This document shows positions 41,643 through 50,358 of a DNA stretch of 64,000 bases, piece after piece (positions within the stretch are counted from its first letter, which is position 1; each line of letters begins with the position of its first letter). Made by a program: the position numbers and the translations under genes. Under the pieces are notes generated by a model. That model did not search any database, was not told the DNA's origin, and saw only the letters and a list, made by a program, of their open reading frames with translations. Source of the stretch: Amycolatopsis saalfeldensis (GTDB lineage Bacteria; Actinomycetota; Actinomycetes; Mycobacteriales; Pseudonocardiaceae); NCBI RefSeq assembly GCF_900110575.1, contig NZ_FOEF01000007.1, positions 124,001 to 188,000 on the forward strand, written 5' to 3'.

Positions 41643-42470
41643 CTACCTCAGGTCGGACGCACCACCACGGGTCCGCGGTTCCCGATTCCCCCGACCTGAA
41701 ACCACGCTTCCGAGCGCCTGGCCGATCCGGTCGCGCAGCCATGCGCCGTCCGCGGGCGTGACGGTGACCCAGCGGGTGCCCGCGCTCTCCTCCACCAGCG
41801 CGCCGTACCGGCCGGCTTCGGTGTCGTACCAGGCCACCGCCGGGGAACGGCCGCCCGGGCCGTTCGCAGCGAGCTGGCCGTACGCGATCCGCGGGGTCGT
41901 GACGAGGGTGGACAGCGCCCGCAGGTCGCGGCCGGTGAGCCGCGCCCCGGACAGCACCCGTTCGAACGCGTCGTGCCCGCGCTCGGCGAACGCGGTCATC
42001 GCCTCGGAAAACGTCTCGCGCGGCAGCCGGACCGACCGACCCGGCCCCGGGTCCGCCTCGCCGACGATCCCGGCGGCCAGCTCCGGCAGCTCGTCCGGCA
42101 GGCAGGGCCGCAGGGCCAGCTCGCCGGCGTCGACGATGGCGAGCGCCCCGAGCCGCCGGTCGGCCGCGACCAGCGCCCGCATCGGCGGATCGCGGAACAC
42201 CAGCAGGTCCACCGAAACCACCGGCTCGGCCAGCACGCCGAACAACTCGGCCAGCCGCGGGTGCGGCTCGTCGCGATCGTCGAGCAGGCCCGCTTCGGCG
42301 AGGCTGTCCGCGACCTGCACACCCAGCGCGTCGCGCTCGTCCATGGTGGCGCCGTGCGAACGCACCTCGAGCGGATACGGGCTCGGCCCGAGGTCGAGGT
42401 CTTCCCACAACAGGTCGAATTCCAGGTGGGAGAGCACGACGCCGTCTCCGCCGGTCAGCTGTCTGGCCAC
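41643..42470 (-). CDS. EspG-family ESX secretion-associated chaperone
   Basis: The 275-aa protein begins GVVLSHLEFDLLWEDLDLGP, the characteristic start of EspG proteins. FRDPPMRALVAADRRLGALAI and the later RIAYGQLAANGPGG and VTPADGAWLRDRI fit the rest of the family. EspG binds a cognate PE-PPE pair in the cytosol and keeps it soluble until export. Its gene lies 6 bp downstream of the PPE-like gene, the natural partner. It starts with GTG at 42470. Confidence 0.8.
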   Translation of the reverse strand: MARQLTGGDGVVLSHLEFDLLWEDLDLGPSPYPLEVRSHGATMDERDALGVQVADSLAEAGLLDDRDEPHPRLAELFGVLAEPVVSVDLLVFRDPPMRALVAADRRLGALAIVDAGELALRPCLPDELPELAAGIVGEADPGPGRSVRLPRETFSEAMTAFAERGHDAFERVLSGARLTGRDLRALSTLVTTPRIAYGQLAANGPGGRSPAVAWYDTEAGRYGALVEESAGTRWVTVTPADGAWLRDRIGQALGSVVSGRGNREPRTRGGASDLR

Positions 42471-42476
42471 GTGCCG

Positions 42477-43625
42477 TCACTCACCCAGCACAGGCGGATA
42501 GGCGTCGGGCAGGTCCTCCAGGAAGTCGAAGGCCCCGTCCTTGGCATAACGGTTCTCGTGCTCGCCGTCGCCTTCCCCGCGCTGGCCCCCGCCCATCGGC
42601 GACATGAAGCCGCCGCCCATGCCACCGCGGCCACCGGCGGCCGCGCTCTGCGCCGCGCCGGCCGGTCCCGCGCTGCCCGCGCCACCGAAAGCGCCGCCGG
42701 GCAGGGCGCCACCGCTGCCCGCGCCACCGGCGAGCCCGCTGCCCGCCGAGCCGCCGAGCCCGGCACCCGCGCCGAACGACCCGGCCGTCCCGCCCGTCAG
42801 ACCACCGGCACCGGCACCCGCCAGCGCGCCGGGATCGACGGCCGACGCCGCGGTCGTGCTGTCCCCGCCCGGATCGATCCGGGTGGTGCCGGGGCCCTGG
42901 ACCGGGCCGTCGACCCCCGACCGGGTGCTCAGCGGCGCCTCGCTGAAGTGCGGCAGCTGGTCGTGCACGCCCTTGCTGGCCGACTCATAGGTCTCCATCA
43001 CCCGCACCGCCTCGGTCTTGGCGCGGTTGGCGTTCTGCCGGGCCGGCAGGTGGTCGTCGAGCAGCTGGTCGATCATGGCCGCGCCGCTGGGCCCGCTCGC
43101 CGCGCTGACGTCGTACCCGTCGCGGAACTGGTTCTCCGCGGAGTAGAACACCGGCTCGGGCATCTTGTTGCGGGCGGTGGTGACCGCGGTCGTGTAGTGG
43201 TCGAGCTTGTCCCCGACCTGACGCATGGTCTCGCTCGCGCCGGCGCCCCACGAGGTCAGCTTCGAAGCCGACTGCGCGGCGCCCCCGGCCGCGCCGCCAC
43301 GCCAGGACAGCAGCAGCTTCTGCACCGTTTTGTGCACCGCGGAGGTGGCCGAGTCGACGTTGTACGCCAGCTGCGCCCAGCTGTGCGCCGCCGAACCCAT
43401 GCCGGCCGGGTCCGCGGTCATGATCATGTCGTAGAGCTGGGTGTGCTCGTAGGCCGCCCAGTTGATCTTGCCGAACGACTTGTCCTGCCGGTTCACCACC
43501 TGGATCTGGCGGGCCCGGCGGACCCGGCGCTGCTGCGCCGCCGTCAGCGGGTGATCCTGGCTGTAGTACTTGTGCTTGCGGTGCTTCTCGTACGGCAGCC
43601 GTTCGTAGGCCGGTTCCCTGCTCAT
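42477..43625 (-). CDS. PPE-like / WXG100-type ESX substrate with Gly-rich tail
   Basis: A 382-aa protein. Residues ~50-200 are long amphipathic helices with INWAAYEHTQLYDMI, SWRGGAAGGAA (a WxG turn) and DKLDHYTTAVTTARNKMPEP, as in PPE or WXG100-type ESX substrates. The C-terminal half is low-complexity Gly/Ala/Ser (GAGAGGLTGGTAGSFGAGAG), reminiscent of mycobacterial PE_PGRS/PPE tails, and ends with an acidic EDLPDAYPPVLGE. There is no signal peptide. Its ATG overlaps the upstream stop (ATGA), and EspG follows at once. Confidence 0.72.
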   Translation of the reverse strand: MSREPAYERLPYEKHRKHKYYSQDHPLTAAQQRRVRRARQIQVVNRQDKSFGKINWAAYEHTQLYDMIMTADPAGMGSAAHSWAQLAYNVDSATSAVHKTVQKLLLSWRGGAAGGAAQSASKLTSWGAGASETMRQVGDKLDHYTTAVTTARNKMPEPVFYSAENQFRDGYDVSAASGPSGAAMIDQLLDDHLPARQNANRAKTEAVRVMETYESASKGVHDQLPHFSEAPLSTRSGVDGPVQGPGTTRIDPGGDSTTAASAVDPGALAGAGAGGLTGGTAGSFGAGAGLGGSAGSGLAGGAGSGGALPGGAFGGAGSAGPAGAAQSAAAGGRGGMGGGFMSPMGGGQRGEGDGEHENRYAKDGAFDFLEDLPDAYPPVLGE

Positions 43626-44116
43626 GCCGTCCCCCCGTCGCCCATGCGGTTGTGCAGGGCGCCCAGCGCTTCGTGGGCGCTGTCCTCCTGCTGGACCAGG
43701 CCGGTGCTCGCCGCGTGGATCGCGTCCCGCAGCGCCGACAGCTCGTCGAGGTACTGCTGCAGGGTCGCCTGCACGCCGCCGTCCGCGGAGCCCCGGACCT
43801 CGAACGCCTTCCGCAGGTGCTCGGCCACCGGGCTGCTGCCGTCCTTCAGCGGGCTGGCCAGCTGACCGGCCTGCCGCAGGTACCCGGCCAGCTCGTCCTG
43901 CCGCTGCGCCAGCTCGGCGTCGGCCGCCGCGATCTCCGCCGGGTCCAGCTCGATCGTGCCGGAGTCGTCGGCGACCAGCTCGGCGTTGCCCGCCCCGGAC
44001 GGGTCGTGCACCGACGCCGCGTCCTGCACGCGACGGGCCGGCTTGTGCTCCGACTTCGCGAACTGCTTGTGCAATGAACGGGCATCATCCCAGTCCGAGA
44101 CCCGGTGTGAACTCAC
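43622..44116 (-). CDS. ESX-cassette helical protein (PE-position gene)
   Basis: A 164-aa mostly helical protein: LHKQFAKSEHKPARRVQDA, then AEIAAADAELAQRQDELAGY and TLQQYLDELSALRDAIHAAS. It occupies the position of the PE gene in PE-PPE operons, immediately before the PPE-like gene, and could form a helical pair with it. GTG at 44116 is preceded by GAGGAGG. It is the first gene of the cassette, so the promoter should be in the ~170 bp upstream to 44286, where no clear element could be fixed. No classical PE motif is present. Confidence 0.6.
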   Translation of the reverse strand: MSSHRVSDWDDARSLHKQFAKSEHKPARRVQDAASVHDPSGAGNAELVADDSGTIELDPAEIAAADAELAQRQDELAGYLRQAGQLASPLKDGSSPVAEHLRKAFEVRGSADGGVQATLQQYLDELSALRDAIHAASTGLVQQEDSAHEALGALHNRMGDGGTA

Positions 44117-44286
44117 CCCAGTCCACCTCCTCGTGTGCACCCTCCCCGGGCGCGCGCACCAGTATGTCAGCCGCCCGGGCCCGCTGCACCCGGATCGGGT
44201 AAGTCCGGCACTGGGACGCGCCCGGTCTGCCCGCGGTTCCCCGGTCGTCCCGGCCGGAGCCAGGCCGAAGACCCGGTCCGTTCGAG

Positions 44287-44637
44287 CTACGCGCCGGCGG
44301 GAGCGTACGTACGGTCCTCGACGATCTTGCCGTCGCGGATCGTGAGCACCACGCAGGCGCCCAGGGCGGCCGCGGCCGGGTCGAGGCGCACAACGGTCTC
44401 GACGACAACGATGTCACCGGCCGCGTGGACACGTTCCACCGCCAGCTTGCGGCGAGGAGCGTGTTCGTCCACCTGCGCTTGGTACTCACGCAGCGCCTCG
44501 CGCCCGTCGAATTCCGAGACCCCGTTGTAGACGACCCGGCATTCCGCGGCGTAGAGGGTGTCGAACAGCAGGTTCCGGTCGGTGTTGTAGAGGCGCTCCC
44601 ATTCGCGGACGAGAGCCAGGTTGTGTTTCGCGTCCAT
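44287..44637 (-). CDS. SnoaL-like (NTF2-fold) protein
   Basis: This 116-aa protein has EWERLYNTDRNLLFDTLYA, CRVVYNGVSEFDGREALREY and VLTIRDGKIVEDRTYAP, the layout of SnoaL-like cone-shaped alpha+beta domains. Members are small cyclases, isomerases or hydrolases in natural-product or catabolic pathways. ATG at 44637 with GGAGG upstream was chosen over a longer frame. It lies 13 bp after the flavin monooxygenase on the same strand, so the two probably act on the same substrate. Confidence 0.75.
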   Translation of the reverse strand: MDAKHNLALVREWERLYNTDRNLLFDTLYAAECRVVYNGVSEFDGREALREYQAQVDEHAPRRKLAVERVHAAGDIVVVETVVRLDPAAAALGACVVLTIRDGKIVEDRTYAPAGA

Positions 44638-44650
44638 CCGGTGTTCCTCC

Positions 44651-45829
44651 CTAGGCCGTCGCAAGCGCGGCCTGCGCGTCCCTGAGCGCGAACTTCCGGC
44701 CGGAGCGCTGCATCATGCGCCTGCGGAGCCGCGCGCGAAAGCCGTTGGCCGGTACGAAGATCTGCTGTTTGACGCGACCGGCCCGCTGGCCCTCGCGAAC
44801 GAACGGGCGCATCGAGGCCTCCCAGGCCACCAGCGCGGCGGCGACGTCACCGGGGTGCCGCTCGATCGTCTCGCCGAGCTGCTGCCCGCCCATCAGCGCG
44901 GACGACGCGCCCAGTCCGGCGTAGACGGTCATGCACCACGCCGCGTCGCCGACCAGCACGACCCGATCGGTATGCCACGACGGCAGCTCCACCTGGTGCA
45001 CCGAGTCGAACGACATCTCCGGTGCGCGATCCAGCTGGTCCAATGCGTGCCGGACCAGGTCCGCGTGGGCCACGTCCCGGAAGACGTCCCGGATCACCTG
45101 CTTCGGCGGCCGGGTGAACTGCCCGTCTTCGTCCTTGGTCCGGTAGGTGAACAGCGCCGTCGGCGGCCGGTCGTCCAGGGGGAACACCCACAGCGCCCGG
45201 CCGGGTTCGGCGAAGATCGAGCCGTCGGCCGGCGCGACGTACGGCGTCTGCTCGTCGAACTGGAACGCGCAGGCGATGGCGTTCAACGGCCGCAGGAACT
45301 TCTCGTGCCCGCCGAAGACCAGCGAACGCACTCGCGAACGCACGCCGTCCGCACCGACCACGAGGTCGAACCGCTCCGTGGACTCCGCACCGGAATGCCC
45401 GTCGCGCAGCCTGACCTCCACGCCGTCCGGCCGCTCGTCGACGGATTCCGGGCTCAGGCCGAAACGCACGGGGATATCGCCCAGGTTCGCCCACAGCGCC
45501 TCCTCCACGTCGCCCCGCAGCACCGCGGCGGCATTCGGGCGCGCCTCGACCAGCCCGACGGAACGCGTGCGGTTGCCGAAGGCGTCCACGTCCCAGGTGC
45601 GCGTGCCGCGAGGGGTGCGGGTGTGGAGCTGGTCGAAGACGCCGAGGGTCCGGGCCGCGTCCATCCCCTCCGTGTACAGGGCGATGAAGTAGCCACCGGT
45701 CCGGCGCCGCGGCGACTTCTCCACGATCGTCGCGGCCCAGCCCGCCCGGTGGAGGCTCAGCGCCGCCGCCATGCCGGCGATGCCGGACCCGACGATCAGC
45801 GCCCGTTTCGTGGTGTTCAAGCTGCTCAC
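44651..45829 (-). CDS. FAD-dependent monooxygenase (PHBH fold)
   Basis: The 392-aa protein opens ALIVGSGIAGMAAALSLHRA, with the GxGxxG dinucleotide fold and E of VEK for the ribose. It has FDLVVGADGVRSRVRSLVF, the DG motif, and VVLVGDAAWCMTVYAGLGAS, the GD motif holding FAD. It is a group A aromatic-type hydroxylase using NAD(P)H and O2. Start GTG at 45829. It forms a two-gene unit with the SnoaL-like gene, as often seen in polyketide tailoring or aromatic breakdown. The substrate is unknown. Confidence 0.85.
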   Translation of the reverse strand: MSSLNTTKRALIVGSGIAGMAAALSLHRAGWAATIVEKSPRRRTGGYFIALYTEGMDAARTLGVFDQLHTRTPRGTRTWDVDAFGNRTRSVGLVEARPNAAAVLRGDVEEALWANLGDIPVRFGLSPESVDERPDGVEVRLRDGHSGAESTERFDLVVGADGVRSRVRSLVFGGHEKFLRPLNAIACAFQFDEQTPYVAPADGSIFAEPGRALWVFPLDDRPPTALFTYRTKDEDGQFTRPPKQVIRDVFRDVAHADLVRHALDQLDRAPEMSFDSVHQVELPSWHTDRVVLVGDAAWCMTVYAGLGASSALMGGQQLGETIERHPGDVAAALVAWEASMRPFVREGQRAGRVKQQIFVPANGFRARLRRRMMQRSGRKFALRDAQAALATA

Positions 45830-45877
45830 CTCATTCTTTTCGCGGCACAGGGCCGCCAGTGATGAAAAACCGTTCCG

Positions 45878-46468
45878 CTAAAGCACTGCTTCGAGCCGGG
45901 GGCGCAGCACCTCGAGCCAGGCCCGGTAGCCGTTCCCGTTGAGGTGCAGGCCGTCGCCGGTGCAGGACTTCCGCAAGGCCTTCCCGTCGGCCAGCGCCGG
46001 CCAGAGATCGAGGTACGAGTCACCGGCGATCTCCGCGTACCTGCGGTTGAGCTCGTGGATCCGGCTCGCCCAGCGGCGGGTCCGCGGCATCACGCTGTTG
46101 ACGATCAGCGGGGCGTCCGGCGCCAGCGCGCGGAGCTCGGCCACCAGGTCCGCGAACTGGGCCGCGATGCCGGCCACCTCGGGCGTCCGGCCCTGCCCGT
46201 TGAGGTCGTTGGTGCCGATCAGCAGCGAAATGGCCGCCGGGCGGTTGATCGCGGTCGCCAGCCGGGCGCGGACGCCCTCGAGGGTGTCCCCGCTGATGCC
46301 GCGGTTGAGGACGGGGTACCGCGGGAACCATTCGTTCCAGCTCCCGGCCTCGGTGATGCTGTCGCCGAGGAACACCACGTGTTCCGCGGGCAGGGGCGAC
46401 CCCCCGAACCGGTCCGGGGGCGTCTTGGCGCGACGGCGCAGCAGAGGACCGGACAACCGACCGAGCAT
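45878..46468 (-). CDS. SGNH/GDSL hydrolase
   Basis: This 196-aa esterase-type hydrolase has all four SGNH blocks: VVFLGDSITEAG (Ser nucleophile), LNRGISGDT (Gly), LLIGTNDLN (Asn) and CTGDGLHLNGNGY (Asp-x-x-His). No signal peptide is seen, so it acts in the cytoplasm. It follows the beta-mannosidase gene by 19 bp and likely removes acetyl groups from imported, partly acetylated mannosides (inferred from operon). Confidence 0.85.
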   Translation of the reverse strand: MLGRLSGPLLRRRAKTPPDRFGGSPLPAEHVVFLGDSITEAGSWNEWFPRYPVLNRGISGDTLEGVRARLATAINRPAAISLLIGTNDLNGQGRTPEVAGIAAQFADLVAELRALAPDAPLIVNSVMPRTRRWASRIHELNRRYAEIAGDSYLDLWPALADGKALRKSCTGDGLHLNGNGYRAWLEVLRPRLEAVL

Positions 46469-46487
46469 GATGGGATTTCCCTTCCGT

Positions 46488-49049
46488 TCAGCCGCGAGCC
46501 TGCCAGGCCCGCACCTCGATGCCCGCCGGATCGAACTCGTCCGTCAGGCCGGTTACCTCGATCGTGGCGGTCTCGCCGTCGCGCAGGTCGAGGTAATTGG
46601 TGTGGAACCGGGTCCCGGGCGCGGGCGTGAGCGCGTGCACGAAGTAGGCGAACCCCGCGGCGGTGATCTTCAGCGAGGCCGCGCCCGGCCCGGTTCGGGT
46701 GACGGCGACGTCGAGTCCGGGCTCGCCGAACGGAATGTCCTTGATCTCGGCGAAGAACAGCCGGTTCGACGGGAACCCGCCCTCGGCCCAGGCGTACCGG
46801 TCCGCGGTCAGCTCCAGGCTTTCGCCGGTCCACACCACGCGGGAGTCCCCGGGTGCGACGGTCACGGTGACGTCCTCGCGGAGGTGCTCCGTGCCGTCGA
46901 AGCCGCCGATGGTGACGGTCGCGGTGGTGGTGACCTCGGCGCGGCCGCTGTTGCTCAGCCACAACTCGAGGCGGTCGCCGTCCCGGCGGAAACTCGCCAG
47001 CACCGGCGCGAACGCCCGGGACAGGTAGTGGTAGGCCGCCTTCGGCACCAGGTCGTGGTCGACCACCGACCAGCTGAAGCCGGGCCAGACGTCGTTGAAC
47101 TGCCAGACCAGCGTGCCGTTGCAGTGCGGCTGCCGGCGGCGGTAGTGCTCGACGCCGAACTTCAGCCCTTCCGCCTGCGAGACCATGGTGAAGTCCACGT
47201 ACTGCTCGATCGTCTCGGGCAGGCCCGTCACGATCCGCAGCACCGCGTCGTGCTTGTTCTTCAGGCTGTCCTTGTTGTGGTGGTCGAACGATCCACTGTG
47301 GACGTACAGCTGGCCGGCCGGCAGGCACCGGCGCAGGGTGGCGAGCTCGGGCGAGGCGTGGATGCCGAACTCGCTGATGAACTTGCCCCGGTCGTCGGCG
47401 TAACGGCGGTAGTGCCGCGCGTCGCCCGGGTCGTCGTACGTGCGGGCGTCCGCGCCGAAGTTGACGCCGTGCCACACCTCCCAGGCATGCCGGTCGCCGT
47501 CACCGGCCCCGTTGACGGCCGCGACGCCCTCGCCGGCGTCCACCCCCCACGGGCTGCCCGGCCAGTACGGGGTCCGGCCGTCGAACTCGGCCACGGCATC
47601 GGGCAGGACGCGGTGGAAGAACTCGTACCCCCAGTCGCCCGGCTCGTGGTTCCCGTAGGCCACCCCGTGCAGCATCTGCACTTCGTTGTTGCCGCACCAC
47701 AACGCCAGGCTCGGGTGGTTGCGCAGCCGCTTGACCTGGTACTCGGCCTCCCGGGCCACCTCGTCCGCGAGCGTGCGGTCGCTTTCCGGGTAGTCGGTGC
47801 AGGCGAACAGGAAATCCTGCCACACCAGCACGCCCTGCTCGTCACACGCGTCGTAGAAGGCGTCCTGCTCGTAGATGCCGCCGCCCCAGACCCGCAGCAT
47901 GGTCATGCCGCCGTCGCGGGCCAGCCCGACCAGGGCGCGCACCCGCTCCGGCGCGACCGAGCCGACCAGCATGTCCGAGGGCAGCCAGTTCGCCCCGCGG
48001 GCGAAGATCGGCACGTCGTTCAGAATGAAGCGGAACCGGTTCCCGCCCTCGGGATCGGCCCCGCGATCCAAGACGATGGTGCGCAGCCCGACGCGATCGG
48101 TCACGCTGTCCACGGCCTCGCCGTCCGCCAGCAACGTGATCGCCACCTCGTACCGAGCCGGTTCGCCGAGGTCGTGGGTCCACCACAGCTCCGCGTCCGG
48201 CACGGTGATCATGCGGTGCGCGCGGCCGTCCGACACCGGCAGCTCCGCGGTCGTGCTCCGGCCGGACGGCGCGGTGAGCACCACCCTCGCGAGGAGACCG
48301 GCGTCCACATCGGACGGTCCGGCCTCGACCAGCACGCCCACCGTCGCCGATCCGTCCGCGGCGATCGCATGCGTGCGGATGTGGTGCCCGGTGAGCACGG
48401 CGGTCCGGTCGACGCGCAGCTCGACCGGTCGCCAGATGCCGATCGACGGCACTCGCGGGCCGAAATCCCAGCCCCAGGAGAACGCGGCTTTGCGACGCTG
48501 GGACGCGACCGGCATGACCGACAGCATGGTGCCCTCGGACGGCGTCTCCTCCGCTGCGCTGAGCGAGGCGAAGGCCGGGTCCTCGGCGAAGCGGGCGAAC
48601 ACCGCGTCCAGCCGCTCCTGCAGCGCGGCCCCGGCCACGGACATCCCCAGGCCGTGCAGCGGCGGGGAAAACCGCAGCAGCACCTCGTTGCGCTCGCCGA
48701 GCTTGCCGGTGAGGTCGAATTCGGCCGGCCGGAACATGTTCTCGTGATGGCCGAGCGGCTCGCCGTTCAGCCAGATATCCACCACGGTGTCCAGGCCGTG
48801 GAACACCAGCCGCGCCCGCCCCTCCCCGGCCGGCCCGCCGAACGAGGCCCGGAACCACCAGTCGCGTTCCTCGATCCAGCGGATGCCGTGTTCGTTGCGG
48901 TCGGCGTACGGGTGCTCGATCCGGCCCGCGGCCAGCAGCGACTCGTGGACACCTCCGGGCACCACCGCGGGCAGCCAGCCCGCGGCCGGCAGTGCGGCGG
49001 CGTCGAGCCCGACTTCGGTGTCGAGCAGTTCGAAATCGTTGATCTCCAA
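46488..49049 (-). CDS. GH2 beta-mannosidase
   Basis: The 853-aa protein has the GH2 N-terminal sugar-binding domain (GIRWIEERDWWFRASF, HGLDTVVDIWLNGEPLG), an Ig-like domain and a TIM barrel. The acid/base Glu is in LWCGNNEVQM (about residue 451) and the nucleophile Glu in KFISEFGIHASP (about 560). The pattern matches cytosolic beta-mannosidases. TTG at 49049 with AGAAGGAG upstream is the best start; the longer frame runs through the MFS gene's end. It lies between the MFS gene (13 bp) and the SGNH gene, giving an uptake-and-cleavage operon for beta-mannosides. Confidence 0.9.
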   Translation of the reverse strand: MEINDFELLDTEVGLDAAALPAAGWLPAVVPGGVHESLLAAGRIEHPYADRNEHGIRWIEERDWWFRASFGGPAGEGRARLVFHGLDTVVDIWLNGEPLGHHENMFRPAEFDLTGKLGERNEVLLRFSPPLHGLGMSVAGAALQERLDAVFARFAEDPAFASLSAAEETPSEGTMLSVMPVASQRRKAAFSWGWDFGPRVPSIGIWRPVELRVDRTAVLTGHHIRTHAIAADGSATVGVLVEAGPSDVDAGLLARVVLTAPSGRSTTAELPVSDGRAHRMITVPDAELWWTHDLGEPARYEVAITLLADGEAVDSVTDRVGLRTIVLDRGADPEGGNRFRFILNDVPIFARGANWLPSDMLVGSVAPERVRALVGLARDGGMTMLRVWGGGIYEQDAFYDACDEQGVLVWQDFLFACTDYPESDRTLADEVAREAEYQVKRLRNHPSLALWCGNNEVQMLHGVAYGNHEPGDWGYEFFHRVLPDAVAEFDGRTPYWPGSPWGVDAGEGVAAVNGAGDGDRHAWEVWHGVNFGADARTYDDPGDARHYRRYADDRGKFISEFGIHASPELATLRRCLPAGQLYVHSGSFDHHNKDSLKNKHDAVLRIVTGLPETIEQYVDFTMVSQAEGLKFGVEHYRRRQPHCNGTLVWQFNDVWPGFSWSVVDHDLVPKAAYHYLSRAFAPVLASFRRDGDRLELWLSNSGRAEVTTTATVTIGGFDGTEHLREDVTVTVAPGDSRVVWTGESLELTADRYAWAEGGFPSNRLFFAEIKDIPFGEPGLDVAVTRTGPGAASLKITAAGFAYFVHALTPAPGTRFHTNYLDLRDGETATIEVTGLTDEFDPAGIEVRAWQARG

Positions 49050-49062
49050 GGCTTTCTCCTTC

Positions 49063-50268
49063 TTACCGCATCTCCGGCACGCGCAGGATCGCGACCGCGC
49101 CGAGCAGGGCGAGCACACCCAAGGTCAGGTACAACGCCGGAAAGCCGCCGGCGCTCAGCAGCACGGGTGCGACGAACGGCACCAGCGACTGCGGCAGCGT
49201 GCCGGCGATGGTGATGATCGCCAGGTTCCGGCCGGCGTTCTCGGTGTCCGGCAGCACCCGCACGCAGAGCGCGAGGTCGACGGCCAGGAAGGTGCCGGTG
49301 CCGATCCCGCCCAGGCTCACCGCGGCGAACAGGGTGGCGACGCTGCCGGCCCCGGCCATCAGCACGAGCGAGAGCGCGCCGAGCACGCCGGCGAAGATCA
49401 CGAACGGCCGCTGCCGTTTGACGGCGTCGGAAAGGTAGCCGGCCACGACGCTGGCCACGGCGATGCTGCCGACGCTGACCAGGCCGGCCTTCAGCAGGAC
49501 CGGGCCGACCTCGGCGGCCCCGAAACCGAGGCGCTGCATCAGGAAGAACGCGTTGTAGCTGGTGGCGGAGTAGGCGCACATGATCAGGAAGCGGACCAGC
49601 CAGGCCCAGCCGAGCGCGGGATGCCGCCGCGGGTTGAACCAGAAGGTCGTGAGCACCGTGCGCAGGTCCAGCGGTGGCTTGGGGCTCGTGTCGCGGGGGT
49701 CGCGGAACAACAGCACGGCGGCGAGGGTCGCGACGAGCGAGGTGACCGCGACGATCAGCCACTGCCCTGAGCCGCCGGCCGGGAAGGCGTTGGCGAGCAC
49801 GACGCCGGCGATCGGGCCGATCGCGGTGGCGAGCCCGACCAGCCCGGACACGCCGCCACGGCGCTGCGGCGGGATCTGGTCGGCCACGATCGCGTTGTTC
49901 GCGGCGTACTGGAAGTTGGCCGCCGCCTGGGCCAGGCACCACAGCAGCACGACCTGCCAGACCGCGGTGGTCACGGTCATCGCGGCCATGGCGAGGGCGA
50001 GGGCCACCGAGCCGGTGAGCATCCAGGTGCGCCGCCGGCCGAGCCTAGTGCGGGTGCGGTCGGAGATGCGCCCGACGATCGGGCCGGACACCGTCGCGCA
50101 GAGCGCGCCGAAGCCGGTGACCACGCCGAACGCCGACGTCGCGCCCGAGCCCGCGATCGTGTTCAGGCGCAGGGCGAGCAGCAGCTGGAGCTGGGTCAGC
50201 ACCGCCATGTTGACGCCGAGCTGGCTGAGCATGATCGCCGGGCCGAATCGGCGCGTCGGCGCGGCCAT
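49063..50268 (-). CDS. MFS transporter of the beta-mannoside operon
   Basis: The 401-aa permease has about 12 membrane segments. GRISDRTRTRLGRRRTWML lies between helices 2 and 3 and resembles the loop of the sugar:cation symporter/GPH-like and MFS groups. AGYLSDAVKRQRPFVI is its second-half counterpart. ATG at 50268 follows GAAGGAG. It heads the operon with beta-mannosidase and SGNH hydrolase, so the likely cargo is a manno-oligosaccharide. It is divergent from a TetR gene, with repeats in the 90-bp gap. Confidence 0.8.
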   Translation of the reverse strand: MAAPTRRFGPAIMLSQLGVNMAVLTQLQLLLALRLNTIAGSGATSAFGVVTGFGALCATVSGPIVGRISDRTRTRLGRRRTWMLTGSVALALAMAAMTVTTAVWQVVLLWCLAQAAANFQYAANNAIVADQIPPQRRGGVSGLVGLATAIGPIAGVVLANAFPAGGSGQWLIVAVTSLVATLAAVLLFRDPRDTSPKPPLDLRTVLTTFWFNPRRHPALGWAWLVRFLIMCAYSATSYNAFFLMQRLGFGAAEVGPVLLKAGLVSVGSIAVASVVAGYLSDAVKRQRPFVIFAGVLGALSLVLMAGAGSVATLFAAVSLGGIGTGTFLAVDLALCVRVLPDTENAGRNLAIITIAGTLPQSLVPFVAPVLLSAGGFPALYLTLGVLALLGAVAILRVPEMR

Positions 50269-50290
50269 GCGCACTCCTTCGATCACCATG

Positions 50291-50324
50291 TTGGCAACGT
50301 ATACCAAATGGGCACGATTGCCAA
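50291..50324. promoter_or_regulatory. Inverted repeat in the MFS-TetR divergent promoter
   Basis: TTGGCAA (50291-50297) and TTGCCAA (50318-50324) are perfect arms 20 bp apart. ATACCA (50301-50306) and TGGTAT (50344-50349) form a second, wider pair. They cover the whole short promoter shared by both genes, the place expected for the TetR operator. Confidence 0.45.
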
Positions 50325-50346
50325 ATGAAGTTCATTGCCGATCTGG

Positions 50347-50352
50347 TATGGT
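50347..50352 (+). promoter_or_regulatory. Probable -10 element for a leaderless TetR mRNA
   Basis: TATGGT fits the TANNNT pattern and lies 6 nt before the ATG at 50359. No Shine-Dalgarno sequence is visible there. Transcription would begin at or next to the start codon, as in many actinomycete regulators. Confidence 0.4.
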
Positions 50353-50358
50353 TCCCTC

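Noticed and set aside
39712..42501. A 929-aa plus-strand frame across the ESX cassette
   Set aside because: It crosses four well-supported coupled genes on the other strand and shows no domain.
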